Shown piece after piece: positions 18,010-26,648 of a DNA stretch of 64,000 nt. Below the pieces are notes generated by a model. That model saw only the letters and a list, made by a program, of their open reading frames with translations. It was not told where the DNA came from and did no database searches. Each line of letters starts with the position of its first letter. Within the stretch, counting starts at the first letter, position 1. Made by a program: the position numbers and the translations under genes. The stretch covers positions 1 through 64,000 of the forward strand of contig JAOADA010000003.1 in NCBI GenBank assembly GCA_026417555.1. Reading direction: 5' to 3'. The DNA is from Brevinematales bacterium. GTDB lineage: Bacteria; Spirochaetota; Brevinematia; Brevinematales; Thermospiraceae.

Positions 18010-18662
18010 CAATCTTCCTTCTCTTGAAGTTTTCGCTTGTTTTTGACAAGTCGATAGATATCAGAGAGGTTTTTCACGACTATCTGATCCCCTCGTCTTT
18101 CTATCCTTCCCATGTTGTGGTAACGCATGATGTATTTCTCACACTCCCTCACCTCAATCCCACACCAATGGGCCACACTCTCGACTGTTACGCCTTCAAG
18201 TATGATAGGATCAGGTTTGTTGTAGGTAGCAGGAACAATACCTTTAAGTTCACACAGCATCAGAAGGGTATCCAATACCTTTGCCTCATCATCTTTCAGA
18301 GAGAGAATCTCAAGCTTCCGTGTAGCATCAAAAATACGTTTGCTAAAAATCTTGATCAACGAAAGTGCCCACTTGGGATTACTCACCAAAAGTTCATAAA
18401 AATTCTGTTTCTGAAGCACCACAAGACGAACAGCCGTCTCTGCAATAGCCGTGGCATTTCGAGGGGCATTGTCAATGATAGCCATTTCTCCAAAAATGGC
18501 CGGTGGCTCAATGATGTCAAGGGTTTTTTCCCGATTATCCTGGATCTTGGTGAGACGAATCTTGCCCTCTTTGATGATATAAAACTCATCCCCCGGTTCA
18601 TACTCACAAAAGATGATATCTCCCGCATTGTAGCTTCGCTCGAATTTCTCCAACGCATCCAT
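18009..18662 (-). CDS. Crp/Fnr-type cyclic-nucleotide-binding protein
   Basis: A 217-residue protein with an N-terminal cNMP-binding beta roll (about residues 10-120). Its phosphate-binding cassette FGEMAIIDNAPRNATAIA retains the Glu and Arg that hold cyclic nucleotides in the family. The C-terminal half (about 135-205) carries helices such as VTVESVAHWCGIEVRECEKYI that resemble a winged-helix DNA-binding domain but diverge from classic Crp. It could be a cAMP- or cGMP-responsive regulator. It sits three bases after the cNMP/TPR gene and overlaps the PEGA gene. Confidence 0.85.
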   Translation of the reverse strand: MDALEKFERSYNAGDIIFCEYEPGDEFYIIKEGKIRLTKIQDNREKTLDIIEPPAIFGEMAIIDNAPRNATAIAETAVRLVVLQKQNFYELLVSNPKWALSLIKIFSKRIFDATRKLEILSLKDDEAKVLDTLLMLCELKGIVPATYNKPDPIILEGVTVESVAHWCGIEVRECEKYIMRYHNMGRIERRGDQIVVKNLSDIYRLVKNKRKLQEKED

Positions 18663-18665
18663 GGC

Positions 18666-19706
18666 TTACAACCCCTCCATCCGCTTCTTTGCTTGCCTCG
18701 AGAGATCATCAATCGGAGGAAGCATCACAATTTTTTGAAGAATAGCCTTTTCATTGGCCGGCTGACCAAGAGAACGGTAAATATCAGCCAACACAAAAAG
18801 TATCTGTTTGACCGTCGGTGGGTCCTTCACCTCTTTGAGAAACTGATTGGCGGTTTCCGCACATTCGTTCAACTTTTTCTGTTTGAAGAGCACAGACACC
18901 AACAGAACTTTTCCCTTCAACACCATAGCTGGATCGACGTGAGAAAGGTCCTTCTCCAAAAAGGCTCGGGCCATTTTTTCCGCATTCACGTAATCCCCCC
19001 CCTCACAAAAGGCCTTTGCCTTGTAGAAAGCATCCATAGCCTCTTTTGTCCCCAACACCGAGTGGGCATTCGTGAGGTTTTGAGAGGTATCCTGCACAGT
19101 GACTGTGACACTCTCCACCGTTGTGGTTTCCATAATCTTTTCGAGGGGTTGATAACTTTTGAGAAAACCCGTCTTGAGAGCATCCTGACATATCTGGATA
19201 CGATATTCCGCCTCTTTTGCCAAATTGGTATGACCATAGTGTTTGAGATACCGCTCATACACTTGAATGGCCTGAGGATACTTCTTTTGATTGAGATAAT
19301 ATTCTCCTATCTTAAAAAGCCCTATATTGGGAGCATAAATCACATTGTTCCCAAGATAATTGTTCACCTTGATACCAAGATTCCGAAGCTGCCCAGAAAA
19401 AACCCTGAGAAGCTTTTTCATGAGTTCTACATTGGTAGCCACATAGGTCTCAAACTCCGTAGCCTTAAACTCAATCGTTACCACATCGGTAATAGCCTCC
19501 GCCATCTCCCCTCGAGTATGACCAATGATGGCTGATTTCAACCCAAAAAACTCCCCTATCTGTACAGGCTTATGAAGTTTTTCTCCTGTCTCGGGCTCAG
19601 TAAAGGTGAGTTCAACCTCTCCTGCCTTGAGAATATAGAGGGTATCCCCAACCTCGTGATCAAAATAAATAACAGAACCGGATCGAAAACGCTTTTCTAT
19701 GGGCAT
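18666..19706 (-). CDS. Cyclic-nucleotide-binding domain protein with TPR-like repeats
   Basis: A 346-residue cytoplasmic protein. Residues about 8-110 form a cNMP-binding beta roll. Its binding cassette is altered (IGEFFGLKSAIIGHTRGEMA), with the usual Glu position not conserved, so ligand binding is uncertain. Residues about 135-330 are helical TPR-like repeats (IGEYYLNQKKYPQAIQVYER, FYKAKAFCEGGDYVNAEKMA). No DNA-binding or catalytic domain is seen, which suggests an adaptor. Its start overlaps the upstream amidohydrolase by ten bases and the stop is three bases from the Crp-like gene. Confidence 0.83.
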   Translation of the reverse strand: MPIEKRFRSGSVIYFDHEVGDTLYILKAGEVELTFTEPETGEKLHKPVQIGEFFGLKSAIIGHTRGEMAEAITDVVTIEFKATEFETYVATNVELMKKLLRVFSGQLRNLGIKVNNYLGNNVIYAPNIGLFKIGEYYLNQKKYPQAIQVYERYLKHYGHTNLAKEAEYRIQICQDALKTGFLKSYQPLEKIMETTTVESVTVTVQDTSQNLTNAHSVLGTKEAMDAFYKAKAFCEGGDYVNAEKMARAFLEKDLSHVDPAMVLKGKVLLVSVLFKQKKLNECAETANQFLKEVKDPPTVKQILFVLADIYRSLGQPANEKAILQKIVMLPPIDDLSRQAKKRMEGL

Positions 19707-20953
19707 ACCGCCATCCCCTCTGGCAGAATGATGGGAAAGAACGGCAACTGTTTCGCAAAACCCAATTTTTTACATATCTCTCGATAAAAGTGAATAGGTT
19801 TTCCTATAACAATCCTCTCCTCTCCGGCAATAAGTACCTGCTGGTAATGATGAGAAAAACGCGAAAAGAATGGCAAAAAGTGACTACTCCCATACAACGG
19901 TACCCCATCCCGTATCACAAGCCGCACATCGGCAAGATCTGCCCGAACCAGGGTTTCATAGGGATTATGAGAGTTTCCCCCACGAATAACCGTAAAATGG
20001 GCACGAGCATTTTCCGTTATGCGTCCCTGATCAAACAGCCGAAGCGCCCGAGCCGCATTCACGGTTACCATCCGAACAAGGACAGCAGGATCCAGCCTCT
20101 CCTGATAAAGTTTTTCATAAAGGCTTGAGGCAAACTGCATCTCATCGAGAAGATGAAGGCCTCCAGACATAGGAGAATCTGTGCCAAGGGCTACATTGAC
20201 ACCCGCCTCAAGCAGGTGTTTGATAGGAGCCGTTGTTTGGAACATATAGTAATTTGAAGAAGGACACCAGACAAGATTGGCTTTCTGTTTTGCCAGTATC
20301 TCTATATCTTTTTCACTGAGACTTATTCCATGAATCAGCACCGTATACTCATCTAGCGCCCCCATCTCCATGAGAATATCCACTCCCATGGTCGCTTCCT
20401 CATCAAATCCCTCTTCCAAGTGGGTGATAAAGGGAATATTCCGTTCTTGAGCCTCTCGATGCTCAAGAGTTATCCCTCTCCCCCAGCGTAAATCATAGCT
20501 CGAACATTCATGCTCAAGGGTATACTCTGAGAGTACAAAAATAGGCAACCCATGAATCAAGGGCTCATTCACCGCATGGGGCATGTGATCAGAGACGACA
20601 ACTACCCCTGAGATGAGGTTTTTGTACGCCCCAAGCCAGTAGAGATCCTGGTTAGAAAGCCGACTTCTCTCTTCATAGAGAGGATGACTTTTGAGATCAT
20701 TATCCCACGGATACCAATTAAGATAAGGCCCTTTGCCAACGCGGGGATAATACGTTCCTAACAGATGATCGTGGGCATTGATAAGCCCCGGGAAGAGGAT
20801 ATCCGTTTTTTCGAGCGAAAGTACCATATCCACACGAGGCATATCCTTGCCCATGTGGACTATCTTTTTTGTTTCTGTATCGACAACAACAGCCGTCTCT
20901 TGCAGGATAAAATCCGGGGTAACAACCGTCCCCCCTTCTATCGCGTATCTCAT
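19697..20953 (-). CDS. Amidohydrolase-superfamily deaminase-like enzyme
   Basis: A 418-residue metal-dependent hydrolase related to the cytosine/guanine/S-adenosylhomocysteine deaminase group. The first metal pair is in FPGLINAHDHLLG. Further ligands are HLEEG (His and the catalytic Glu), LIHGISL (His) and ALGTDSP (Asp), in the right order for a mononuclear zinc deaminase. The substrate cannot be read from sequence. ATG 20953 follows an AGG-containing leader; the frame continues upstream without homology. It is the first gene of an operon with two cNMP-binding proteins, which makes a nucleotide-related substrate worth testing. Confidence 0.85.
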   Translation of the reverse strand: MRYAIEGGTVVTPDFILQETAVVVDTETKKIVHMGKDMPRVDMVLSLEKTDILFPGLINAHDHLLGTYYPRVGKGPYLNWYPWDNDLKSHPLYEERSRLSNQDLYWLGAYKNLISGVVVVSDHMPHAVNEPLIHGLPIFVLSEYTLEHECSSYDLRWGRGITLEHREAQERNIPFITHLEEGFDEEATMGVDILMEMGALDEYTVLIHGISLSEKDIEILAKQKANLVWCPSSNYYMFQTTAPIKHLLEAGVNVALGTDSPMSGGLHLLDEMQFASSLYEKLYQERLDPAVLVRMVTVNAARALRLFDQGRITENARAHFTVIRGGNSHNPYETLVRADLADVRLVIRDGVPLYGSSHFLPFFSRFSHHYQQVLIAGEERIVIGKPIHFYREICKKLGFAKQLPFFPIILPEGMAVCP

Positions 20954-21030
20954 CCTTATCACAATTCCCTTTCGTCTCTTTTGTATTGTCGGAAAAAGCA
21001 AACGATAACTTGAAAGTTGAAAAAAAGATA

Positions 21031-21062
21031 TCAAAAAACAGGGGCCACCTTGCGGTAGCCCC
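21031..21062 (-). terminator. Intrinsic terminator of glgP
   Basis: Minus strand GGGGCTACC-GCAA-GGTGGCCCC (21041-21062), followed by TGTTTTTTGA (21031-21040), just after the glgP stop. Confidence 0.88.
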
Positions 21063-21069
21063 GGTATAA

Positions 21070-23538
21070 CTATTTGAGAATATGGTCTTCGGCTTTCCAG
21101 ATATCTCTGTTATACTCAAGGATAGTCCTATCGCTAGAGAACTTGCCCATCCTTGCCACATTGAGAATAGATTTTCTCGTCCAACTCACCTGATCAAGAT
21201 AAGCCTCAGAGACCTTTTTCTGGCAATCAGCATACATCTGAAAATCTGCCAAACACAAATAGGGATCTGTATACAAGAGATTGTCAACAAGAGGTTTGAA
21301 GAGATTGGGATCCTCACCCTGGGAGAAATACCCACTCGCGATGAGATCAATCACCTTGCGGATGTTGGGATTGGTTTCATAATAATGGTAAGGATGATAC
21401 CCCTGCTTTTTGAGAGCCTCAACCTCTTCTACCTTGAGACCAAAGATAAAGATGTTGTCCATGCCGACTTCTTCTGCAATCTCCACATTGGCCCCATCCA
21501 ATGTCCCTATAGTAAGCGCTCCATTGAGAGCAAACTTCATATTTCCTGTCCCACTTGCCTCTGTTCCCGCCGTAGAAATCTGTTCAGAGAGATCAGCCGC
21601 AGGGAAAATCTTTTCCGCCAGTGATACCCGATAGTTGGGAAGGAAAACCACCTTCATTTTGTTTCCTACCACAGGATCATTGTTCACCACCCTGGCGACG
21701 TTATTGATAAACTTGATGATGAGTTTGGCCATAAAATAGCCAGGGGCTGCCTTGGCTCCAAAGATAAATGTTCTTGGCACAAAGTCCATCGAGGGATTTT
21801 CTTTGAGCTGGTTATAGAGATGAACAATATGAAGAGCATTGAGAAGTTGACGTTTATACTCATGGAGACGCTTCACTTGCACATCAAACATCGAATTCAC
21901 ATTCACCTCAACCCCACACTCCTCAGCAATAATCTTGGCAAGACGCTTTTTGTTCTCAAGCTTGATTGCCTGCCATTCCTTTTGAAAAGCCTTGTCGTCA
22001 GCAAATTTCTCAAGTTCACGAAGTTTGGAAAGGTCCACCGTCCACGCATCTCCAATCTTTTCGATAATAAGAGATGACAAGGCTGGATTGGACTTGAGAA
22101 GCCATCGACGAGGAGTAATTCCATTGGTTTTGTTGTTGAAACGCTCGGGAAACATCTCATAAAAATCATGAAAGAGTTCCTTCTTGAGAAGCTCCGTATG
22201 AAGGGCCGCTACCCCATTGATAGAATGGCTTCCTACCGTGGCAAGCCATGCCATACGGACATACCGCTCGCCACTCTCGTCAATGAGGGACATCCTTCGA
22301 AGCCTGTCCACATCCCCTGGGAAACGACGACTCACCTCAGCCAAAAAGTCCGCATTGATCTTGTAGATAATCTGCATATGACGAGGAAGAAGCTCTTCCA
22401 TCATAGCCACAGGCCATTTCTCGAGGGCTTCAGGCATGAGGGTGTGGTTAGTATAGCCAAATACCTGTTGAGTAATACTCCAGGCCTCATCCCAGGGCAG
22501 ATTCTCCTCATCCACAAGAAGCCGCATAAGTTCAGCTACCGCAATAGCAGGATGGGTGTCATTGAGTTGGATAGCCACCTTCTTGGGAAAGTCCTTGAAA
22601 TCCTTGTGGTGCTTTTTATAACGACGAAGAATATCCCAAAGCGAAGCAGCAACAAAGAGATATTGTTGTTTGAGACGAAGAATCTTGCCAGCCACACTGT
22701 TGTCATTCGGATAGAGAACCTTGGAGATATTTTCGGAGAGATTTTTCTCTTCCACAGCGTCTATATAATTCCCCGCATTAAAGTCATGAAAATCAAACTC
22801 ATTGGTAGCCCGAGAGGTCCAAAGACGAAGGGTATTGACCACATCATTCTTGTAACCAGGCACGGGAACATCAAAGGGAATAGCCAAAACATCCTGGGTA
22901 TTCTCCCAAAGGTACTTCTCATTGCCCTTCTCGTCCTTTACGACACGCACATTGCCATAAAAACGTACACGAAGCTGAAACTCGCATCGTTCAATCTCCC
23001 AGGGATACCCCAGTTTTAGCCAATCATCTGGTTCCTCAACCTGATAACCATTGACAAATTTCTGGTTGAAGATGCCATAATCATAGCGAATCCCATAGCC
23101 ATATCCGGCCATCCCAAGTGTAGCCATAGAATCCAAGAAACAGGCCGCCAAACGACCCAAACCCCCATTTCCAAGACCGGCATCCTTCTCTTCTTCACGG
23201 AGTTCGGCAATATCAAGCCCCAACTCCTTCATGGCCACCTCAGCCTCTCTCTCAATACCAAGGTTCACAAGGGCATTTCCCAAGGTTCGCCCCATGAGAA
23301 ACTCAAGCGAGAGATAATACACACGTTTCACATCTTTGTTATAATAGGTTTGCTGGGTCTTGATCCAGCGATCAAAGAGCATATCACGCACCGTGTAGGC
23401 TAAGCTGAGAAAGTTATCATAGTCCGTCGCTGTATACTCATCCTTGGCAAGTGAATAGTGACGATGTCGCAGAAACCCCTCTTTGATTCTATCCACCAAC
23501 CCGCGGTCCACACCCTGTGAGGTTGTCTTTTTCGGCAT
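21070..23538 (-). CDS. glgP: Glycogen/alpha-glucan phosphorylase
   Basis: Phosphorolysis of alpha-1,4-glucans to glucose-1-phosphate, a PLP enzyme of family GT35. The PLP lysine is in [14 protein letters not shown] near residue 667. The N-terminal half carries [16 protein letters not shown] and [15 protein letters not shown] as in other bacterial phosphorylases. Length 822 residues from ATG 23538, preceded by AAAGGAG. The frame extends upstream but without homology. It has its own promoter and terminator. With the two amylases and phosphoglucomutase in this window it completes a route from alpha-glucan to glucose-6-phosphate. Confidence 0.95.
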   Translation of the reverse strand: MPKKTTSQGVDRGLVDRIKEGFLRHRHYSLAKDEYTATDYDNFLSLAYTVRDMLFDRWIKTQQTYYNKDVKRVYYLSLEFLMGRTLGNALVNLGIEREAEVAMKELGLDIAELREEEKDAGLGNGGLGRLAACFLDSMATLGMAGYGYGIRYDYGIFNQKFVNGYQVEEPDDWLKLGYPWEIERCEFQLRVRFYGNVRVVKDEKGNEKYLWENTQDVLAIPFDVPVPGYKNDVVNTLRLWTSRATNEFDFHDFNAGNYIDAVEEKNLSENISKVLYPNDNSVAGKILRLKQQYLFVAASLWDILRRYKKHHKDFKDFPKKVAIQLNDTHPAIAVAELMRLLVDEENLPWDEAWSITQQVFGYTNHTLMPEALEKWPVAMMEELLPRHMQIIYKINADFLAEVSRRFPGDVDRLRRMSLIDESGERYVRMAWLATVGSHSINGVAALHTELLKKELFHDFYEMFPERFNNKTNGITPRRWLLKSNPALSSLIIEKIGDAWTVDLSKLRELEKFADDKAFQKEWQAIKLENKKRLAKIIAEECGVEVNVNSMFDVQVKRLHEYKRQLLNALHIVHLYNQLKENPSMDFVPRTFIFGAKAAPGYFMAKLIIKFINNVARVVNNDPVVGNKMKVVFLPNYRVSLAEKIFPAADLSEQISTAGTEASGTGNMKFALNGALTIGTLDGANVEIAEEVGMDNIFIFGLKVEEVEALKKQGYHPYHYYETNPNIRKVIDLIASGYFSQGEDPNLFKPLVDNLLYTDPYLCLADFQMYADCQKKVSEAYLDQVSWTRKSILNVARMGKFSSDRTILEYNRDIWKAEDHILK

Positions 23539-23585
23539 ACCACACTCCTTTTCTTTTTGGATTTTGGGTAAAATAGGGTGCGGAT

Positions 23586-23614
23586 ATTTTAAGGGAAAAG
23601 AAAACAAATTGCAA
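23586..23614 (-). promoter_or_regulatory. Promoter of glgP
   Basis: Minus strand TTGCAA (23609-23614), 17-base spacer, TAAAAT (23586-23591), 48 bases upstream of the ATG. Confidence 0.65.
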
Positions 23615-23742
23615 ATTCAAGCCCCCTCCACCACCTTTGCCTCCATAGGATCCCCTATGCCCCAAGAAAAAAATAAAAAAGAGAGGGTTTTTCATACCAA
23701 ATCCAACAAAAAAAATACCAAAAAACAAATATTTTTCTTTAT

Positions 23743-23772
23743 TTGACAAAAATTCATGAAAAATTCTTGTAT
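23743..23772 (+). promoter_or_regulatory. Possible promoter of the 23841 outer-membrane gene
   Basis: TTGACA at 23743-23748 is clear. The -10 is poor: TTGTAT at 23767-23772 with an 18-base spacer. The rest of the 23539-23840 gap is AT-rich and shows no gene. Confidence 0.35.
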
Positions 23773-23840
23773 TATTCACCGTCTTTTCATGGTTTTCCCT
23801 TATCCTACCTGTGAAAATTTCCACAAAAAGGAGGAAAATA

Positions 23841-25409
23841 ATGTGGAGAAAATTTCAAGGTATAGTTTTTTTGGTGTTGGCAGTGGGTGTCCCTCTCTGG
23901 GCTAATCCCCAGACAGATTCTGTTCAGAGGCAGTCCACAGCCCGCGAATTCAAAAACGATGTCGATTGGGCAGTGGATCCCTTTGATGTGAAAAAGCTCA
24001 AACAAAGCTTTTTTGCTGCCGCTGGCAGAAACATCAATACTTCTTCTCTCTCGTATTTTCAGCTTACCGCGGGTCTTGTAAAGGTGTTGCCCTTTAATGT
24101 GGGATTCTCCTTCTATGATAGCGAGTCACTCTTCGTCACCAACAATCCTGCTCACCGTACCAATCTCAATTTTTCTGGTGGATCGGACCAGAATGTGACA
24201 AGAACCGTCTCCGAACACAAGTGGCTTGCTGACAACAGCAGTCGTATCTTTGCCCTAGCGGCAGACCTGTCTGCCATTGGCCTTCCTTTAGGGGTATCAT
24301 ACCGCATCGCGTATAGTGGAGCTAACACGACAAATGCCACCTTCGCTATCGATTTTGCTAACCAAGCTCTTGGGGCTGTAAGTACCTCTTCGGTAGTAGA
24401 AACCTATACCACAAACGACAACCAAGTCCTGACGAGAACAAAAACAACCTATGGAGAAGGGGCACACGACGCCGCCACCCTTGAGAACATCTTGACTCTC
24501 GGGACAAAGATTGGTGAACTTACTCTCTCGGTACCTTTGACAGTCTCTGTAGTCGGAACAGCCCAAAAAGCCTCCTACGAGCAAATCGTCGAAAACCCGG
24601 CTGGCACCACGATATCAAAAGATACAGCCAATCTCTCTATTGACAACAAGAATTTTCGCATTCGGTTGTTCCCTCGTCTTGGGTTTACGCTGGTAAAAGG
24701 AACAGATATTGAAGTAGCTCTTTCAGCTGAATACTTTCTCCCACGAAACCCCAAATATCATACCTATAAAAGGGTGGTAGAAAACATCCCCGCCGACACG
24801 GTAACCAACACAGAGGGTACCAAGGAGAGAAAAAGCTACCTTCATCTCCCTCTTGGTTTGGAAATCGTTGTAAAACAATCCTACAAACTTGGAGATGCCC
24901 TCTCTCTCAAAGGTCGAGTAAGGGCTAACCTCAATTACACCCTTGTCAATATTGATCATGAAGAGGTACAATCCACTGAGACCAAGGTTGCCGGTACCGT
25001 GACCAGTTCTGAAAAAATCATCATCAAGGATCTCTACAACACCAACACCATTTCCTCCACTGTCTCTATGCCTCTTGGTGTCGAGTATGCTCTCCAAAAG
25101 TGGCTTGTCCTTCGCATGGGAACGACTTTCTCTTACGGGGTAACGTGGCGTTGGGCAAAACAAACCCGGGAAAAACCTTCGCGTGAGGTAAACGGGACTC
25201 CTGCTCCTATTGATGGAACTTCGTATGATCCCGTGAATGTTTTGGACTCTTCCTATAGCTTTTCTTCCACCTCATCTACTACCTTTAACCTCGGTCTTGG
25301 TTGGTTGGCCACTGACAATTTCCAAATGGATTTTGGTTATGAGTTCGGTGGAACAGGAGATATCTTTAGTCTCAGCCAGTGGAGACTTGAGGCCATCTAT
25401 CGATTCTAA
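23841..25409 (+). CDS. Outer-membrane barrel-like protein of unknown function
   Basis: Family not recognised. A 522-residue exported protein with signal peptide (MWRKFQGIVFLVLAVGVPLWA) and a perfect AAGGAGG before ATG 23841. The mature part is rich in amphipathic beta strands (VLPFNVGFSFYD, LPLGLEIVVKQSYKLGDAL, TTFNLGLGWLATDNFQMDFGYEFGG) and ends WRLEAIYRF, the terminal Phe expected of BAM-inserted outer-membrane barrels. Short polar loops rich in Thr/Asn separate the strands. It is monocistronic with a textbook terminator, so it may be an abundant porin or surface protein. No function is assigned. Confidence 0.75.
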   Translation: MWRKFQGIVFLVLAVGVPLWANPQTDSVQRQSTAREFKNDVDWAVDPFDVKKLKQSFFAAAGRNINTSSLSYFQLTAGLVKVLPFNVGFSFYDSESLFVTNNPAHRTNLNFSGGSDQNVTRTVSEHKWLADNSSRIFALAADLSAIGLPLGVSYRIAYSGANTTNATFAIDFANQALGAVSTSSVVETYTTNDNQVLTRTKTTYGEGAHDAATLENILTLGTKIGELTLSVPLTVSVVGTAQKASYEQIVENPAGTTISKDTANLSIDNKNFRIRLFPRLGFTLVKGTDIEVALSAEYFLPRNPKYHTYKRVVENIPADTVTNTEGTKERKSYLHLPLGLEIVVKQSYKLGDALSLKGRVRANLNYTLVNIDHEEVQSTETKVAGTVTSSEKIIIKDLYNTNTISSTVSMPLGVEYALQKWLVLRMGTTFSYGVTWRWAKQTREKPSREVNGTPAPIDGTSYDPVNVLDSSYSFSSTSSTTFNLGLGWLATDNFQMDFGYEFGGTGDIFSLSQWRLEAIYRF

Positions 25410-25433
25410 CCTTTGCCTCCGAATGGACCACGT

Positions 25434-25460
25434 GGGACCGCCTCAGGCGGTCCCTTTTTT
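25434..25460 (+). terminator. Intrinsic terminator
   Basis: GGGACCGCC-TCA-GGCGGTCCC (25434-25454) with TTTTTT at 25455-25460. Confidence 0.93.
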
Positions 25461-25500
25461 GTCCTAGGAGAAGACCTAAGAATGAATACCCACAAGCCCC

Positions 25501-25534
25501 AAAAAATAAGGCCACGGTTTTCGCAACCATGGCC
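25501..25534 (-). terminator. Intrinsic terminator of pgcA-leuB
   Basis: Minus strand GGCCATGGTT-GCGAA-AACCGTGGCC (25510-25534, one G-T pair), followed by TTATTTTTT at 25501-25509. Confidence 0.88.
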
Positions 25535-25559
25535 TCACTCAACATCCCAAAAGAATACC

Positions 25560-26633
25560 CTAGGAAATATACCCTGCCACCATATCCCCCACCTCTGTTG
25601 TGGAGTATCCCATTTTACCCGCAGAAAGACTCTTGAGTTTGGTGCAAGTGGTGGCTACCGCCTTCTGGATAGCTTCAGCAGCCTGGTGTTCCCCAAGTTC
25701 ATCAATCATCATTCGTGCTGCTTCAATAGCCGCAAGAGGGTTGATAACATTCTTGCCTGTGTATTTTGGGGCAGACCCACCAATAGGTTCAAACATTGAG
25801 ACGCCCTCTGGGTTGATATTTCCCCCCGCAGCAATCCCCATTCCCCCTTGGATCATCGCCCCAAGGTCAGTGATAATATCCCCAAAGAGGTTCTCTGTCA
25901 CAATAACATCGAACCACTCAGGATTCTTGACAAACCACATGGTAGTAGCATCCACATGAAGATAATCACGGGCAATATCAGGATATTCTTTCTGTCCCAT
26001 CTCTTCAAAGGCACGAAACCAAAGATCTCCCGCATAGGTGAGAACATTGCGTTTATGAACAAGGTGAATGGGTTTCGTAGCATAGGAAGCACTCTGTTGA
26101 TTGCGACGTTTCTTGAGCTCGAAAGCATACTTGAGACACCGATCCACAGTTTTTCTATCATACACCATCACCTGGGTGGTAATCTCATCAGGGGTCCCCA
26201 CCTTGGTAGCCCCACCATGACCAGTATAGATCCCCCCCGTGTTTTCTCTAATCACCACAAAATCAATGTGTTCCGGGGTTTTGTCCTTGATGGGAGTTTC
26301 TACTCCTGGGTAGAGCTTCACCGGTCGAAGGTTGATATACTGATCAAGATCAAAACGGATACGAAGCAGTAAACCCTTTTCAAGGATACCTGGTTTCACA
26401 TCAGGATGACCAATGGCACCAAGATAAATCGCATCATATCCCTTGAGTTCCTCGATTTCCTCGGCATCAATGATTTTTCCCGTCTTGAGGTAGCGTTCCC
26501 CCCCAAAATCATACGTATGAAAGTCAAACGAGATCCCATACACATGGCTCACAGCATTGAGAACTTTCAACCCTTCCCGAATCACCTCTGGACCTGTTCC
26601 ATCACCAGGAATGACGGCAATCTTATACGCCAT
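25560..26633 (-). CDS. leuB: 3-isopropylmalate dehydrogenase
   Basis: NAD-dependent oxidative decarboxylation of 3-isopropylmalate in leucine synthesis. The beta-decarboxylating dehydrogenase fold is clear: IAVIPGDGTGPEV, the substrate-loop segment GILEKGLLLRIRFDLDQYINLRP, the HKRNVL region, and DVIVTENLFGDIITDLGAMI with the metal-binding Asp residues, then MFEPIGGSAPKYTGK. The GILEKGLLL/YINLRP form resembles actinobacterial LeuB. A tartrate or homoisocitrate relative cannot be fully excluded. It begins 15 bases after the pgcA stop, so both share a transcript. leuA lies far away at 46588; leuCD are not in this window. Confidence 0.82.
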   Translation of the reverse strand: MAYKIAVIPGDGTGPEVIREGLKVLNAVSHVYGISFDFHTYDFGGERYLKTGKIIDAEEIEELKGYDAIYLGAIGHPDVKPGILEKGLLLRIRFDLDQYINLRPVKLYPGVETPIKDKTPEHIDFVVIRENTGGIYTGHGGATKVGTPDEITTQVMVYDRKTVDRCLKYAFELKKRRNQQSASYATKPIHLVHKRNVLTYAGDLWFRAFEEMGQKEYPDIARDYLHVDATTMWFVKNPEWFDVIVTENLFGDIITDLGAMIQGGMGIAAGGNINPEGVSMFEPIGGSAPKYTGKNVINPLAAIEAARMMIDELGEHQAAEAIQKAVATTCTKLKSLSAGKMGYSTTEVGDMVAGYIS

Positions 26634-26648
26634 GATACCCTCCTTGTG

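Noticed and set aside
17949-19535. 528-codon open frame on the plus strand
   Set aside because: It runs antisense to the PEGA and cNMP-binding genes, whose motifs are clear. Its composition (Ile/His/Leu-rich, no domain) is that of a reverse-strand artefact.
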